From DATAEE01 sp963725145 (GTDB taxonomy: Bacteria > Acidobacteriota > Vicinamibacteria > Vicinamibacterales > 2-12-FULL-66-21): a stretch of DNA of 64,000 nt. The first letter of the stretch is position 1, and each line of letters starts with the position of its first letter. This document shows, piece after piece, positions 1-8,254 of this stretch. The notes under the pieces are model-generated. The model saw nothing but the letters and a program-made list of their open reading frames with translations. It searched no databases and was not told where the DNA came from. The position numbers and the translations under genes are program-made. The stretch lies in the NCBI GenBank assembly GCA_963725145.1, contig CAVRXL010000001.1:1-64000 (forward strand). Reading direction: 5' to 3'.

Positions 1-313
1 CAGCGACCTTGAGCACTCCGTACCGGGTTTCGAGGATGCGGCGGATCGAGGCCGATCGGACGAGAAACAGAAACACCGCGGACCATCCGAAGGCTACACA
101 GAAATGAATGAGAAGGCCGAGCGCGGCCGTCGTTGTTCCACCCTCGAGCGCCGCTCGACCGAGGGGGACGGATGCGACCCCTTGAAACAGACGCGGCACC
201 GTCGACCCGTACACGGCGACGCTCAGGATGCTCGAGAACAGTCCGTCGATCGCGCCCGTCAAGAGTCCGGCGCGAAGGAGCCGCGACAGGTGTCGATCAA
301 CGCGTCCCGTCAT
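1..313 (-). CDS. Partial integral membrane protein, unknown function
   Basis: The reverse strand is open from an ATG at 311-313 to the left edge, so only the first ~104 residues are visible. It begins MTGRVDRHLSRLL and has two hydrophobic stretches, roughly residues 15-35 and 62-85 (ALGLLIHFCVAFGWSAVF). These look like two transmembrane helices joined by a short loop with small residues. The arrangement is that of a small conserved membrane protein, but I cannot name the family. The long forward-strand reading frames here are Arg-rich shadows. Reading direction and membrane nature are fairly secure; function is unknown. Confidence 0.5.
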   Translation of the reverse strand, partial: MTGRVDRHLSRLLRAGLLTGAIDGLFSSILSVAVYGSTVPRLFQGVASVPLGRAALEGGTTTAALGLLIHFCVAFGWSAVFLFLVRSASIRRILETRYGVLKVA

Positions 314-441
314 GTCGATTTCGGGCCGCTCGGGGGGGGCGAAGCCGCGGCCGCCGTCCGCTCGGCGAAGGCGAAGCACGCATGGCCTGCCAACCGATCC
401 GCTTAGGCTAAAGCTACGGCGGACAACCTTCGCATGGCCTG

Positions 442-486
442 CCAACCGAAGCTCACGCCGAGTTGGCAGGCGTGAGCGAAGGTTGG
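442..486. repeat. Imperfect hairpin downstream of tRNA-Arg(UCU)
   Basis: CCAACC-gaa-GCTCACGCC is followed after a 9-base loop by GGCGTGAGC-gaa-GGTTGG. This gives a 9-bp stem plus a 6-bp outer stem around a symmetric 3x3 internal loop. It abuts the duplicated tRNA 3' end at 481-504. It may be a transcription end or one end of the inserted element described next. Confidence 0.55.
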
Positions 487-591
487 CGCGCCCGGCAGGA
501 CTCGCACTTTGGCGCCGAATGGCGCAATGACCTAGAAACTGCCGGGGGCGACAACCGAGCGAAGCGAGGTTGGCGCGCCCGGCAGGACTCG
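481..591 (-). repeat. Mini-insertion duplicating the tRNA-Arg(UCU) 3' end
   Basis: A 24-base direct repeat (GGTTGGCGCGCCCGGCAGGA plus CTCG) lies at 481-504 and 568-591. The second copy is the 3' end of the intact tRNA-Arg gene. The 63 bases between them include, read on the minus strand, TTCTAGGTCATTGCGCCATT followed by CGGCGCCAAAG. The same sequence lies next to a second duplicated tRNA-Arg 3' end at 55824-55878, in the same orientation relative to its tRNA. This is the signature of a small element that inserts into the T-arm of tRNA-Arg genes and restores the tRNA. Confidence 0.65.
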
Positions 592-647
592 AACCTGCGG
601 CCCCCGGCTTAGAAGGCCAGTGCTCTATCCAACTGAGCTACGGGCGC
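571..647 (-). tRNA. trnR: tRNA-Arg (anticodon UCU)
   Basis: The reverse strand reads GCGCCCG (acceptor), AGCTCAGTTGGATAGAGC (D-arm), an anticodon arm with loop CTTCTAA giving TCT, a T-arm GCAGG-TTCGAGT-CCTGC, the CGGGCGC acceptor strand, discriminator G and an encoded CCA. Length is 77 nt with all four stems intact. A truncated copy of its 3' end lies 63 bases downstream. Confidence 0.97.
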
Positions 648-698
648 GTCCTGTGGTGAGAAGCAGCAGAGCAATTGTAGCAGCCCGACCGGACCGGC

Positions 699-929
699 AT
701 GGTTCGTGAACCCGATCCGGACATGGACCCGAAGCATTCCGACCGCCACTCCCCGAAACAGCCTCGACCGGGCGCTCCCCTGTCCGACCTCGTCGACGAC
801 AAGTTCAACAGACCGTTGGCCGATCAGATAGCCGACGAGCTCGACGACCGGGAGGACGAGCCGCCGCGGTCAGGCGCCGATGACTACGCCCGCGGCACCA
901 CTGAGCACGAGGACGATCGGGAGACGTAG
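699..929 (+). CDS. Small acidic hydrophilic protein, hypothetical
   Basis: This 76-codon frame encodes a Pro-, Asp- and Glu-rich polypeptide with no hydrophobic segment or Cys (for example DQIADELDDREDEPP and TTEHEDDRET at the end). An internal ATG at 723 (MDPKHSDRHS) could be the true start; no strong ribosome-binding site precedes either. A second very acidic small protein lies at 54508-54702, so such proteins seem normal here. It may be an intrinsically disordered protein or a chance frame in the gap between the tRNA and the anti-sigma gene. I do not recognise a family. Confidence 0.4.
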   Translation: MVREPDPDMDPKHSDRHSPKQPRPGAPLSDLVDDKFNRPLADQIADELDDREDEPPRSGADDYARGTTEHEDDRET

Positions 930-972
930 CGCTGTCGAGCTAGGTCAACGGGCGCGCGTTCGAGCCCTGAAG

Positions 973-988
973 CAGCCCTGAAGGGCTG
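973..988. repeat. Palindromic repeat, family C (CAGCCCTGAAGGGCTG)
   Basis: A near-perfect 16-base palindrome sits 3 bases past the stop codon of the anti-sigma gene at 991. Relatives with the same CAGCCC...GGGCTG arms occur at 3620-3635 and 3649-3664. It may serve as the operon's transcription end. Confidence 0.6.
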
Positions 989-990
989 CG

Positions 991-1569
991 CTACCTCGCT
1001 TGCCGATCGAAACGGCGGACGACGATCCGTCCGCCGTGCTTCAGGTTCGGCGCACCGCGTGCGATAGAGGCCGCTTCTTCCGGCGTGGAGGCGCGGATCA
1101 CGAAGATTCCCCCGATCGCCCGGTCGGCGGCGGTCAACGGTTCCGCGGCCCCGGCCGTCAACACCGTTCCGCCATCATCGAGCTTCTCCGCGCTCGTCAA
1201 CTGGCCTCGTGCACGCAGGCCGCGCGCCCAGGAGGCGAACTCCCCGACGCGCTGCGAGACTTCCTCCGCGCTGAGTCGATCGTCGCTCGGCCCATCCTGA
1301 ATCAGGAGCAGGTAAGCGCCTCGATCGATGACGGGCGCCGGCGCACTCCATCGGCCGAGCCCGAAGGCGAGCAGCGCGCATGCGGCAATCGCGATGAACT
1401 TGGTCCGGCTAAAGCCGGACGCTACACCTTTTGTGTTGTGGTGTCCGGCTTGAGCCGGACCGCGCAGGGCGTTGACGATGCGATCCTCGAGATGACGTGG
1501 CGGCTCGGGATACGTGCGAAGCCTTGCCGCCTCCTCTTCGCTGAACGGACGATCGTCGTGGTCAGCCAT
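991..1569 (-). CDS. Putative anti-sigma factor with C-terminal YCII-like domain
   Basis: This 192-residue protein has a charged cytoplasmic N-terminus (residues 1-50), one transmembrane helix at about 56-72 (FIAIAACALLAFGLG) and an external C-terminal domain. That domain (AYLLLIQDG ... ASWARGLRARGQL ... GIFVIRASTPEEA) resembles YCII-related domains. Its ATG overlaps the stop of the sigma gene (stop at 1562, start at 1569), so translation is probably coupled and the pair should act as sigma/anti-sigma; partnership is inferred from position. There is no zinc anti-sigma HxxxCxxC motif. Residues ~37-54 (GPAQAGHHNTKGVASGFS) are encoded by an inserted palindromic repeat at 1403-1460 that keeps frame just before the membrane helix. 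Confidence 0.75.
   Translation of the reverse strand: MADHDDRPFSEEEAARLRTYPEPPRHLEDRIVNALRGPAQAGHHNTKGVASGFSRTKFIAIAACALLAFGLGRWSAPAPVIDRGAYLLLIQDGPSDDRLSAEEVSQRVGEFASWARGLRARGQLTSAEKLDDGGTVLTAGAAEPLTAADRAIGGIFVIRASTPEEAASIARGAPNLKHGGRIVVRRFDRQAR
1403..1460. repeat. Paired palindromic repeat, family B, inside a gene
   Basis: Two hairpins, GTCCGGCTAAAGCCGGAC (1403-1420) and GTCCGGCTTGAGCCGGAC (1443-1460), are separated by 22 bases and lie entirely within the anti-sigma reading frame. The same 18-base unit recurs between genes at 62846-62955. The insertion adds codons without breaking the frame and falls in the linker before the transmembrane helix. Confidence 0.8.
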
Positions 1570-2083
1570 TGGATACCTTCGTCGTAGAGAGCGCGGCGCG
1601 GAGGGCCCGGCGTGCCCTGAACAGTTGACTCTTCGACGTCCCGGTCTCGATGCCCAGCAGCCCCGCGATCTCGTCGTGGGTGTAGCCCTCGATGTCGTGA
1701 AGGACGACGACTTCGCGGTACCCGGGCGGCAGCGCCTGAATCGCGTGTTCCAGGTCGAGGCGGTGCTCGTCGCTCCGCCAGGACGGGATTTCGTCGGTCA
1801 GCGGAACGGCCCCGTTCTGCTGCCGCCGGCTGCGCTCACGCAGGCAGTTGATCGCGATCGAGGTGAGCCAGGTAGGGAGCGCAGCGTCCCAGCGAAACGT
1901 GTCGAGCCGGCGCGCCGCCCTGAGCCACACATCTTGAACGACGTCCGCAGCATCCTCGTCACGGCCGCCGGTCACGCGCCAGACGATCCGGTAGAGCGCG
2001 GGCGTGTGTCGCCGGTACAGATCGCGGAAGGCGTGTTCGTCGCCGGCGAGGAACGCGCGGACGAGGGTCCGATCGTCAGTCAC
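1562..2083 (-). CDS. ECF-type RNA polymerase sigma factor
   Basis: A 173-residue sigma-70 family protein. Region 2 spans residues ~8-75 (AFRDLYRRHTPALYRIVWRV, then ADVVQDVWLRAARRL, then LPTWLTSIAINCLRERSRR). Region 4 spans ~115-168 (AIQALPPGYREVVVLHDIEG, YTHDEIAGLLGIETGTSKSQ). I start it at GTG 2083 because that gives the normal ECF length and the GTG overlaps the VOC gene stop as GTGA. The frame stays open further upstream only because it runs through that gene in the wrong frame. Its 3' end overlaps the anti-sigma start by 8 bases, so VOC, sigma and anti-sigma form one transcription unit. Confidence 0.9.
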   Translation of the reverse strand: MTDDRTLVRAFLAGDEHAFRDLYRRHTPALYRIVWRVTGGRDEDAADVVQDVWLRAARRLDTFRWDAALPTWLTSIAINCLRERSRRQQNGAVPLTDEIPSWRSDEHRLDLEHAIQALPPGYREVVVLHDIEGYTHDEIAGLLGIETGTSKSQLFRARRALRAALSTTKVSNG

Positions 2084-2548
2084 GGAGGAGGCGGGGGTCC
2101 GGCGAGCCGCAGCCGGTGACCGTCGGGATCCTTGAACTCCGCGAGCGCGACCTTGCCCGGGATGACGCGCGTCGGCCCGAGAAACGGTCACGCCCCGCGA
2201 TTCGAGCGCCCGGCGCCCTTCGGCGACGTCCTTCACGCCGAAGTTGAGCACGATCCCTGAGGTCCCGATCGGAGACTCCGCGACCTCGTTCAACCCGAGA
2301 TCGAGGCCAGGCACGTTCGTGGAGAGATGCGCGAACTTCAGATCGTCGCGGCGCTCGGTGACCTTGAATCCCATCGTTTTCTCGTAGAAAGCGATCGAGC
2401 GATCGAGGTCCGACACGGGCATCTGCAGCGTCAGGTCCGGGCGGAGCTGAAGGCCGGTGTCCGATCGCAGGGGAACGTCAACGATCGTCAAGACGATCGG
2501 CGTAACGACCAGGACGCCGGCGGCGAGTCGAGCGTGTGTCTTTCCCAT
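2080..2548 (-). CDS. VOC-family (glyoxalase-like) protein, frameshifted
   Basis: It begins MGKTHARLAAGVL after GGAGG 7 bases upstream and has a hydrophobic N-terminal anchor or signal (residues 8-25). It then carries one VOC domain: LTLQMPVSDLDRSIAFYEKT, GFKVTERRDDLKFAHLS, SGIVLNFGVKDVAEG. The frame changes at about 2178-2187. After one extra base is allowed for, the sequence continues GPTRVIPGKVALAEFKDPDG and stops at 2080-2082, the canonical C-terminal half-site with the Glu ligand region. The gene is first in the sigma/anti-sigma unit and its stop overlaps the sigma GTG. The shift is probably a consensus error because both halves are well conserved. Confidence 0.7.
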
Positions 2549-2832
2549 AGCGCCTCCGTACTTAGCCGGGGCTCCGCCCCGGACCCCGGCTCGGTCGCTT
2601 GCGGGGGCCCCACGCCCCGCGCCGCTCCCTCGCGGGCGCGCCGTGCGCGCCGCCGTTATGCGACTAGGAGAACATTCTTGAACGAAGCATAACGGCTTCG
2701 ATCTATCTGTGGCGGCGGAGGCGCGAATGGTTGCACGAGCGCAGCCGGGTTCTGCGGGCACGCCCGACCTGACCGCCGTCGCTAAAGCTATGGCGGTCCG
2801 CCGAAGCCTTGCGCGAAGGCGGAAGGTCGGGC
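2549..2832. other. Intergenic region with palindromic repeats
   Basis: No gene is supported here. The stretch holds GC-rich inverted repeats around 2566-2590 (GGGGCTCCGCCCC) and, at 2757-2836, a paired repeat of family A. This runs from GCACGCCCGACCT, through 50 bases including the smaller inverted repeat GCCGTCGCTAAAGCTATGGC, to AGGTCGGGCCTAC. The right arm of that repeat supplies the TAG stop codon of the DinB gene at 2833-2835. Confidence 0.6.
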
Positions 2833-3423
2833 CTACCTCCGCGGATAGCCTGCGTTCGCCTTGTTCTCGCGAATCTGCAGGATGTGCCGCTGGGAGTGGC
2901 TCGAGATCATCAGGAGCCACTGGTAGACGTCCTGGTTCCCTTCCAGCAGCTTGTGCCCGCGCACATCTTCCTGCGTCGTCCGCGCGTAGTCGAGCATCTC
3001 GGCGCGGAGCTTCCGCACGTCGGCGAGCGCCGCGGCGGCCGTCGCGTATTTCCCGGTCGGGACGCGCGCTTCGCCGGTCTTGTTGCGATTGGTGCGGTCG
3101 ATGCCGTACCACAGGATTTGCGCGTCGGTCGCGGCCGGCTTCTCGGTGGCGGGCGGCTGCTTCATCGAATCCTTGACGCGCTGCCAGTACTGGGGCTCCG
3201 CGATGGCGAGGTGCTCGACGACTTCGGTGATGCTCCAGCTCTCGGGCGTCGGCCGGAACTTGATCTGCGCGTCCGAGAGGTTCTCGACCTCGCTGACGAG
3301 CCAGCTCTCGGTCATCTCGAGGTGCGCGATCAGGCGCTGGCGGTCCCCTTGCGTCATCGGCTCCCCGGCGACCCGACCCACGGCGGCTACGGCTAACAGG
3401 ATGAAGAAGGAAAGTGTTCGCAT
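2833..3423 (-). CDS. Secreted DinB-family protein
   Basis: From ATG 3423 the protein has a typical signal peptide (MRTLSFFILLAVAAVGRVAG) and then a four-helix DinB-like domain: HLEMTESWLVSEVENLSDAQ, FRPTPESWSITEVVEHLAIA, and a C-terminal MISSHSQRHILQIRENKAN. The conserved His residues of H-L-A and H-S-Q-R-H are the usual metal ligands of this fold. A longer frame starts at 3480, but only the 3423 start places the signal peptide at the N-terminus. The stop codon is inside a palindromic repeat. Substrate is unknown; DinB-like proteins are often thiol transferases or damage-inducible proteins. Confidence 0.85.
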   Translation of the reverse strand: MRTLSFFILLAVAAVGRVAGEPMTQGDRQRLIAHLEMTESWLVSEVENLSDAQIKFRPTPESWSITEVVEHLAIAEPQYWQRVKDSMKQPPATEKPAATDAQILWYGIDRTNRNKTGEARVPTGKYATAAAALADVRKLRAEMLDYARTTQEDVRGHKLLEGNQDVYQWLLMISSHSQRHILQIRENKANAGYPRR

Positions 3424-3687
3424 GGCGCTACGCTCCCCGGGATCGGGGAGGACTGTCAACCAGTCCGTGACCGGCCGCACCAGCTCAGGGACCAGTCGCC
3501 GACAGACGCGACCGTTGACCGTCTCCGGGTGGCTTCTGGCCCTTCCCTTGCGGATGATCTATGTTCGATCGACAATCCTGAACCGCAGCCCACGGTTACC
3601 CGTCTACCTGTTCGTACCGCAGCCCGTCAGGGCTGCCCGCTCGTAGCGCAGCCCTTTAGGGCTGCTCGGGCGTAAGAAGGAGGCCCC
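3424..3687. other. Intergenic region with two family-C palindromes
   Basis: CAGCCCGTCAGGGCTG (3620-3635) and CAGCCCTTTAGGGCTG (3649-3664) stand in tandem just before the ribosome-binding site (AAGGAGG, about 3676-3682) of the next gene. Nothing else is recognisable. The region must also carry divergent promoters for the DinB and DUF1579 genes. Confidence 0.55.
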
Positions 3688-4248
3688 ATGCACCGAATTG
3701 TGTTGGCGATAATGTTCGTCTGCGGGCTGGCCGTGGCGGCACGCGCCCAGGCGCCGACGCCGCCCCAGCCGCCACCCATGCCCAAGCCCGGCCCCGAGCA
3801 TGCCCTTTTCAAGGAAGACGAGGGCACGTGGGACGCGACCGTCGAGATCTTCGTGCCCGGCCAGCCGCCGATGACGTCCAAGGGCGTCGAGACGAACACG
3901 GTGGGCTGCGGCGGCCTGTGCCTCATCACCGACTTCAAGGGTGACATGATGGGGTCGATCTTCCACGGCCACGGAACAGTCGCCTACGACGCCGCGAAGA
4001 AGAAGTACGTCGGAAGCTGGACCGACTCGATGAGCACCGGCCTTGCCACGACCGAGGGAACGTACGACCCGGCGAAGAAAACGGTCACGGCCTGGTTCGA
4101 AGGACCCGACATGACCGGCAACGTGATGAAGAGCCGCTCAGTCACCGAGTACAAGGACAGGACCACTCGGGTGTTCACGATGTACGCGCCGACTCCCGAC
4201 GGCAAGGAAGCGATGGGGATGAGGATTACTTACAAGAAAAAAACATAG
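3688..4248 (+). CDS. Secreted DUF1579-family protein
   Basis: A 186-residue protein with a cleavable signal (MHRIVLAIMFVCGLAVAARA), a Pro-rich linker and a lipocalin-like beta domain. Diagnostic pieces are HALFKEDEGTWDATVEI, VGCGGLCLITDFKGDMMGSI, FHGHGTVAYDAAKKKYVGSW and ATTEGTYDPAKKTVTAW, the usual pattern of DUF1579. AAGGAGG lies 6 bases before the ATG, so the start is secure. These proteins are periplasmic with unknown ligand. It is a single gene; the next gene converges on it. Confidence 0.88.
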   Translation: MHRIVLAIMFVCGLAVAARAQAPTPPQPPPMPKPGPEHALFKEDEGTWDATVEIFVPGQPPMTSKGVETNTVGCGGLCLITDFKGDMMGSIFHGHGTVAYDAAKKKYVGSWTDSMSTGLATTEGTYDPAKKTVTAWFEGPDMTGNVMKSRSVTEYKDRTTRVFTMYAPTPDGKEAMGMRITYKKKT

Positions 4249-4313
4249 GCGATCATTGTGGATTGCTGAATGCTGATTGCTGAATGCAAAAACTCAGCAG
4301 TCAGCATTCCACA

Positions 4314-4350
4314 CTCGGGGCTTGGGGGCCTGGGGCTTGGGGCCTGAAGC
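4314..4350. repeat. GGGGCTTGGGGCCT low-complexity repeat
   Basis: Three to four copies of a GGGGCYTGGGG-type unit end next to the stop of the permease gene. The same or complementary unit occurs inside ligD (about 53144-53186, encoding KPQATGPKPQAAK) and at the ABC ATPase 3' end (about 61838-61869). Just upstream, 4262-4286, is a short direct repeat of TGCTGATTGCTGAATG type. Confidence 0.6.
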
Positions 4351-6793
4351 TCATTCGTTACGCAATACCACTGCAGGCTCCACTCCAATTGCGCGTCTGG
4401 CCGGCACGAAGCAGGCCGCCAGGGCGACCATCAGCATCAGGACGCCGACCGCGGCGAACGTGAACCGGTCGGCGGCGCCGACGCCGAACAGAAGGCTGGA
4501 CGCCAGCTGCGCCACCGCGGCCGCGATGAGCAGGCCGACGACGACCCCGCTCGCAACGACTTTCATGCCCTGGCCCAGCACCAGCCGCAGCACGTCCCGC
4601 GGCGTGCCTGCCGAGCGCCACCCGGATGCCGATGTCCTTCACGTGCTGCTGGACGTAATACGCCATCACGCCGTAGATGCCGACGATCGAGAGGACGAGC
4701 GCGACGATCGCAAACGCTGCGACGAGCAACGACAACGATCGGGGCCGTTGCAGCGAGCGCGCGACGAGCTCGTCGATCGTCGCCACGTTGGAAAACGGCA
4801 GGCTCGGATCGAGCTGACGGATGACCTGCTGCAAGGCGCTGATGACCGTCGGCGGATCCGCGTGCGTTCGCAGGATGAGACTCCGCGCGCGTGTCGGCTG
4901 CTCCGCGCCCAGCCCCGGCATGGGCGTGTAGACGGACCCTTCATCAGGCTGGTCCAGGCCGGCGTACTTCACGCCGCTGACGACCCCGACGACCGTCGTC
5001 CACGGGCAGGTCGAGCACCCGCCTTCCTTGAATCGCTTGCCGATGGCGCTCCCGCTCGGGAAAAACCGCGTCGCCCATGCGCGATCGACGACGACGACCT
5101 GAAGCTCGGGCGTCAGCCCGTCGGGCTCGTCGAAGAGGCGGCCTTCCAGGAGCGTGAGGCCGAGGAGGCGGAAGTAGTCGGGCGTGACGGACACCCACGG
5201 CGTCACCGGCTGCGACTGCCCCGGCGGCGTCGGGAAGTCCTCGAGATCGAAATTGTTGAAGTTGTTGACGCCGTTGGGCGGGAGACCGTCGGCGAACGCG
5301 GCGCCGGCGACGCCTGGAAGCGCTTCGACTCGACGCTCGAGCTCGTCCCAGAAGGTCCCGACGGCCGAATCGGGATACTGGGCCTCCGGCAGCGAGAGGG
5401 TTCCGGTGACGAGATTGCGGCTGTCGAAGCCGAGGTCGACACGTCCGAGCGCGTTCAAGCTTCCGAGGAGCAGCCCGGAGACGACGAGGAGCGGCGTCGC
5501 GATCGCGAACTGGCTTCCCACGAGCACCCGTCGCAGACGCCGGACGTCGACGCTGCCCGTCGACGATCGGCCCATCGACCGCAGAGACTCGTCCACCTTC
5601 CCGGTGCTGTGCATGGCCGGGAGGAGACCGAACAGGAACGCGCTGACGGCGGTGAGCGCGACGAGCACCCCGAGCACAGGCCCATCGAGCGCGATCTCCT
5701 GCGTGCGGGGAAAGTAGCCGGTCCCGAGGTTGCGCAGAAGCTCGATCCCTGCCGACGCCAGCGCAACCCCGACGACCGCGGCGCCAATCGCGAGCAGGCC
5801 GCTCTCCGCCAGCAGGTGCTGGACGACCCGTCTCCGCGACGCCCCCAGCGCCGCGCGGACGGCCAGCTCGCGACGGCGGCTCGTCACGCGCGCGATGAGC
5901 AGGTTCGAGGCGTTCGCGCACGCGATCAGCCAGACGAGGCCGACCGCGGCGATCGCCAGCCCGGCGATCGTGCCGACGTCGCCCGTAACGTGCGCCTTTA
6001 GGTCCATCAGACCCCACGACGCGCGGTCATCCTGGTAGGAGCTCTTCCACAAGGGAAAGATCCGCCGGCAGATGGCCCGGAGCTCTTCGGCCGCCGCCGG
6101 CCGCTCCAACGGGTTGCGTAGTCGTCCCAGGGCGACAATGAAGAAGGGGCCCTTCCGGCGCGGCGTGTCCCACTGCGCCGCGACGAAGAATTCCCGTCCC
6201 CGCTCCAGCGGGCCCATCGTCTGAGGTAGAACGCCCGCGAGCGTGTAGTCCGCGCCATCGAGCCGTATCGGTTTTCCGACCGCGTCCGGCCGCCCGCCGA
6301 GACGGCGCTGCCAGAAGCCGTGGCTGACCATGACCGCGCGTGGGTTGCCCGGCCGGCCATCCTGCTCGACGAAGTCGCGGCCGATGGCCGGTCGGATTCC
6401 GAGCAGCGAGAAGTACGTCCAGGACACCTCTCGTCCCGTCAGGCGCTCGGCGATCGTGCCGTCGCTGAACGCCATGGATCGGCTGGCGTATCCGGCGATC
6501 TGCTCGAACTGCGTCTGCTGCGCCTGCAGCGCGAGGTAGTCGGCGACGGAGAAGGGGAACCTGTTTGGAGGGGCGTCGGTGTAGATGCGAACGAGGCGGC
6601 CCGGGTCGGCGTACGGCAGGGGTCTCAGCAGCGCCGCATGAAGCGCGGCGAAGATCGTGGTCGTCGCGCCGATGCCCAGGCCGATCGTCGCGACGATCGT
6701 CAGCGTCATCATCGGCGCACGGATCAGCCCTCGAAGACTGATGCGAAGGTCCTGCCTGAGGTCACCGAGCATCATCCCGCGTGGCATAGGCAT
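4351..6793 (-). CDS. ADOP-type ABC permease (MacB/FtsX-like), frameshifted near the C-terminus
   Basis: An ~813-residue orphan permease. The N-terminus LGDLRQDLRISLRGLIRAPM is the acidobacterial 'ADOP' signature and is followed by the first membrane helix. Next come a periplasmic MacB-PCD domain (residues ~50-250), an FtsX domain (~280-400), a second helix and PCD repeat, and a last FtsX domain. About 4600 the frame changes by one base: ...RVALG continues in the next frame as TPRDVLRLVLGQGMKVVASG and ends VPARRAIGVEPAVVLRNE at 4351. The long native frame to 4358 is therefore a read-through artefact. ADOP permeases usually lack a neighbouring ATPase, as here, and their substrate is unknown. 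A second copy is at 56324-58801. Confidence 0.85.
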
Positions 6794-6832
6794 CCCCCGA
6801 ATGCTTCTTGGACGGTGAAAGGAGGAGGCCGG

Positions 6833-8224
6833 TTAGCCCGCCCTCTCCGCCACCCGTGATCGGCCTGCGAGCCCGATACCGAACGCCAGAGCCGCCGCAA
6901 TGTGTCCGGCAAACGCCGGAGAAACGACGCCGCCGATGCCCCGACCGCCGGTCGCCAGGTGCACGGCGATCGTGACGCCGATGCCGGCCGCCATCGACGC
7001 GAAGGCATGGGCCGGGCCGGCGCGGCGGACGAACAACCCGCCGACGATCGGCACGAAGAGGCTCACGCCCACCAGGGTGTAGAAGATCGTGAGCGCGTCG
7101 ATGATCGACGCCGCGACGATCGCCGCGGCGATGCCGAGCGCGCCGCTGGAGATCGACGACAGCCGCGCGACACGCAGGACCTGCGCGTCGCTCGCGGCCG
7201 GGTTCAGGTGACCGCGATACAGATCCTGCGCGAGCGACGTCGACAACATGAAGAGCACCGTGTCGGCGGTGTTGACCCCCGTCGTGAACAGCACCGCGAG
7301 CGCCATCGCGCCGACGATCGGCGGCAGATCGGTCATCAGCAGCGTCGGCAGCGCGAGCTGGGGATGCGCCAGCGCCGGGTGCAGCACCCGCGCCACGACC
7401 CCGAGCAGCATGGGCACGAGGGCAAAGGCGACGAGCAGCAGCGCGTTCGCGCCGACGCCGACGCGCACCGCGCGATCGTCCCGCGCGCCGTAGACCTTCT
7501 GAATCAAGCCGGGTGACACGACGAACGCCGGTGCGAGGAGGATCAGGTACCGCCACCCGGCCCACCAGTTCCAGTACCCGTCCGGCACCGGCGCCGCCGC
7601 GATCGCTTCCCAGCCGCCGGCGCGCCCGATGGAGAGCGGCACGAGCGCGCACATGATGCCGATCTCGAAGATGATCTGCAGCAGGTTGATCCAGACAGCG
7701 GTCATCAGGCCGCCCGCCGTGAAGTACGTGGTCGCGACGAGCCCGCCGAGCGCGATGCCGGCGGCGAGCGGGAGGCCCGTCACGGTGTTGAGGATGATGC
7801 CGGCCTGAATGAGCTGGCTGGCGAGCACCGCCAGCGTGCCGAGCCACAGAAGCGCAGTGACCGTCGTGCGCACCGTCGGGCTGTAGCGATGCTCGAGGTA
7901 ATCGCCCGCGGTGCGGAGCCCCTGCTCCGCCGCGATGCGGCGCAGCCGCGGCCCGACCACGAACGCGAGCACGATGGATCCGAGCCCGGCCGAGCCGACC
8001 CACCACCACGCGCCGAGGCCGAGCCGGAATCCCTCGCCGGCCGCCCCGAGCGTCGAGCCCGCGCCGATATTGGCGGCGACGAACGTCGCGAACAGGAGGC
8101 CCGGACCGAGCCGCCGCCCGGCGACGAAGAAGTCGCCCGCCGTTTTCACGCGGCGGCCCAGCCAGATGCCGATCCCGACCTGCAGCCCGAGGTAGGCCAG
8201 CAGGAGCGCGAGGTAAAGGCTCAT
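6833..8224 (-). CDS. Sodium:solute symporter family (SSSF) transporter
   Basis: A 463-residue polytopic protein with about 13 hydrophobic segments. SSSF hallmarks are RRVKTAGDFFVAGRRLGPGL in the first loop, ATFVAANIGAGSTLGAAGEG in helix 2 (the sodium site region), the WINLLQIIFEIGIM helix, and GVNTADTVLFMLSTSLAQDL in helix 8-9. It should move a small metabolite into the cell with sodium; the substrate cannot be read from sequence. It lies 39 bases before the permease start on the same strand and 30 bases after the P1 peptidase gene, so it may import products of that peptidase. Confidence 0.9.
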   Translation of the reverse strand: MSLYLALLLAYLGLQVGIGIWLGRRVKTAGDFFVAGRRLGPGLLFATFVAANIGAGSTLGAAGEGFRLGLGAWWWVGSAGLGSIVLAFVVGPRLRRIAAEQGLRTAGDYLEHRYSPTVRTTVTALLWLGTLAVLASQLIQAGIILNTVTGLPLAAGIALGGLVATTYFTAGGLMTAVWINLLQIIFEIGIMCALVPLSIGRAGGWEAIAAAPVPDGYWNWWAGWRYLILLAPAFVVSPGLIQKVYGARDDRAVRVGVGANALLLVAFALVPMLLGVVARVLHPALAHPQLALPTLLMTDLPPIVGAMALAVLFTTGVNTADTVLFMLSTSLAQDLYRGHLNPAASDAQVLRVARLSSISSGALGIAAAIVAASIIDALTIFYTLVGVSLFVPIVGGLFVRRAGPAHAFASMAAGIGVTIAVHLATGGRGIGGVVSPAFAGHIAAALAFGIGLAGRSRVAERAG

Positions 8225-8254
8225 CGAGCCGCGCTCATCCGCGAAATCCGTGGC

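Noticed and set aside
4277..6001. 574-codon forward frame opposite the permease gene
   Set aside because: Arg/Asp/Glu-rich antisense shadow typical of GC-rich DNA; the permease on the other strand has recognisable domains.
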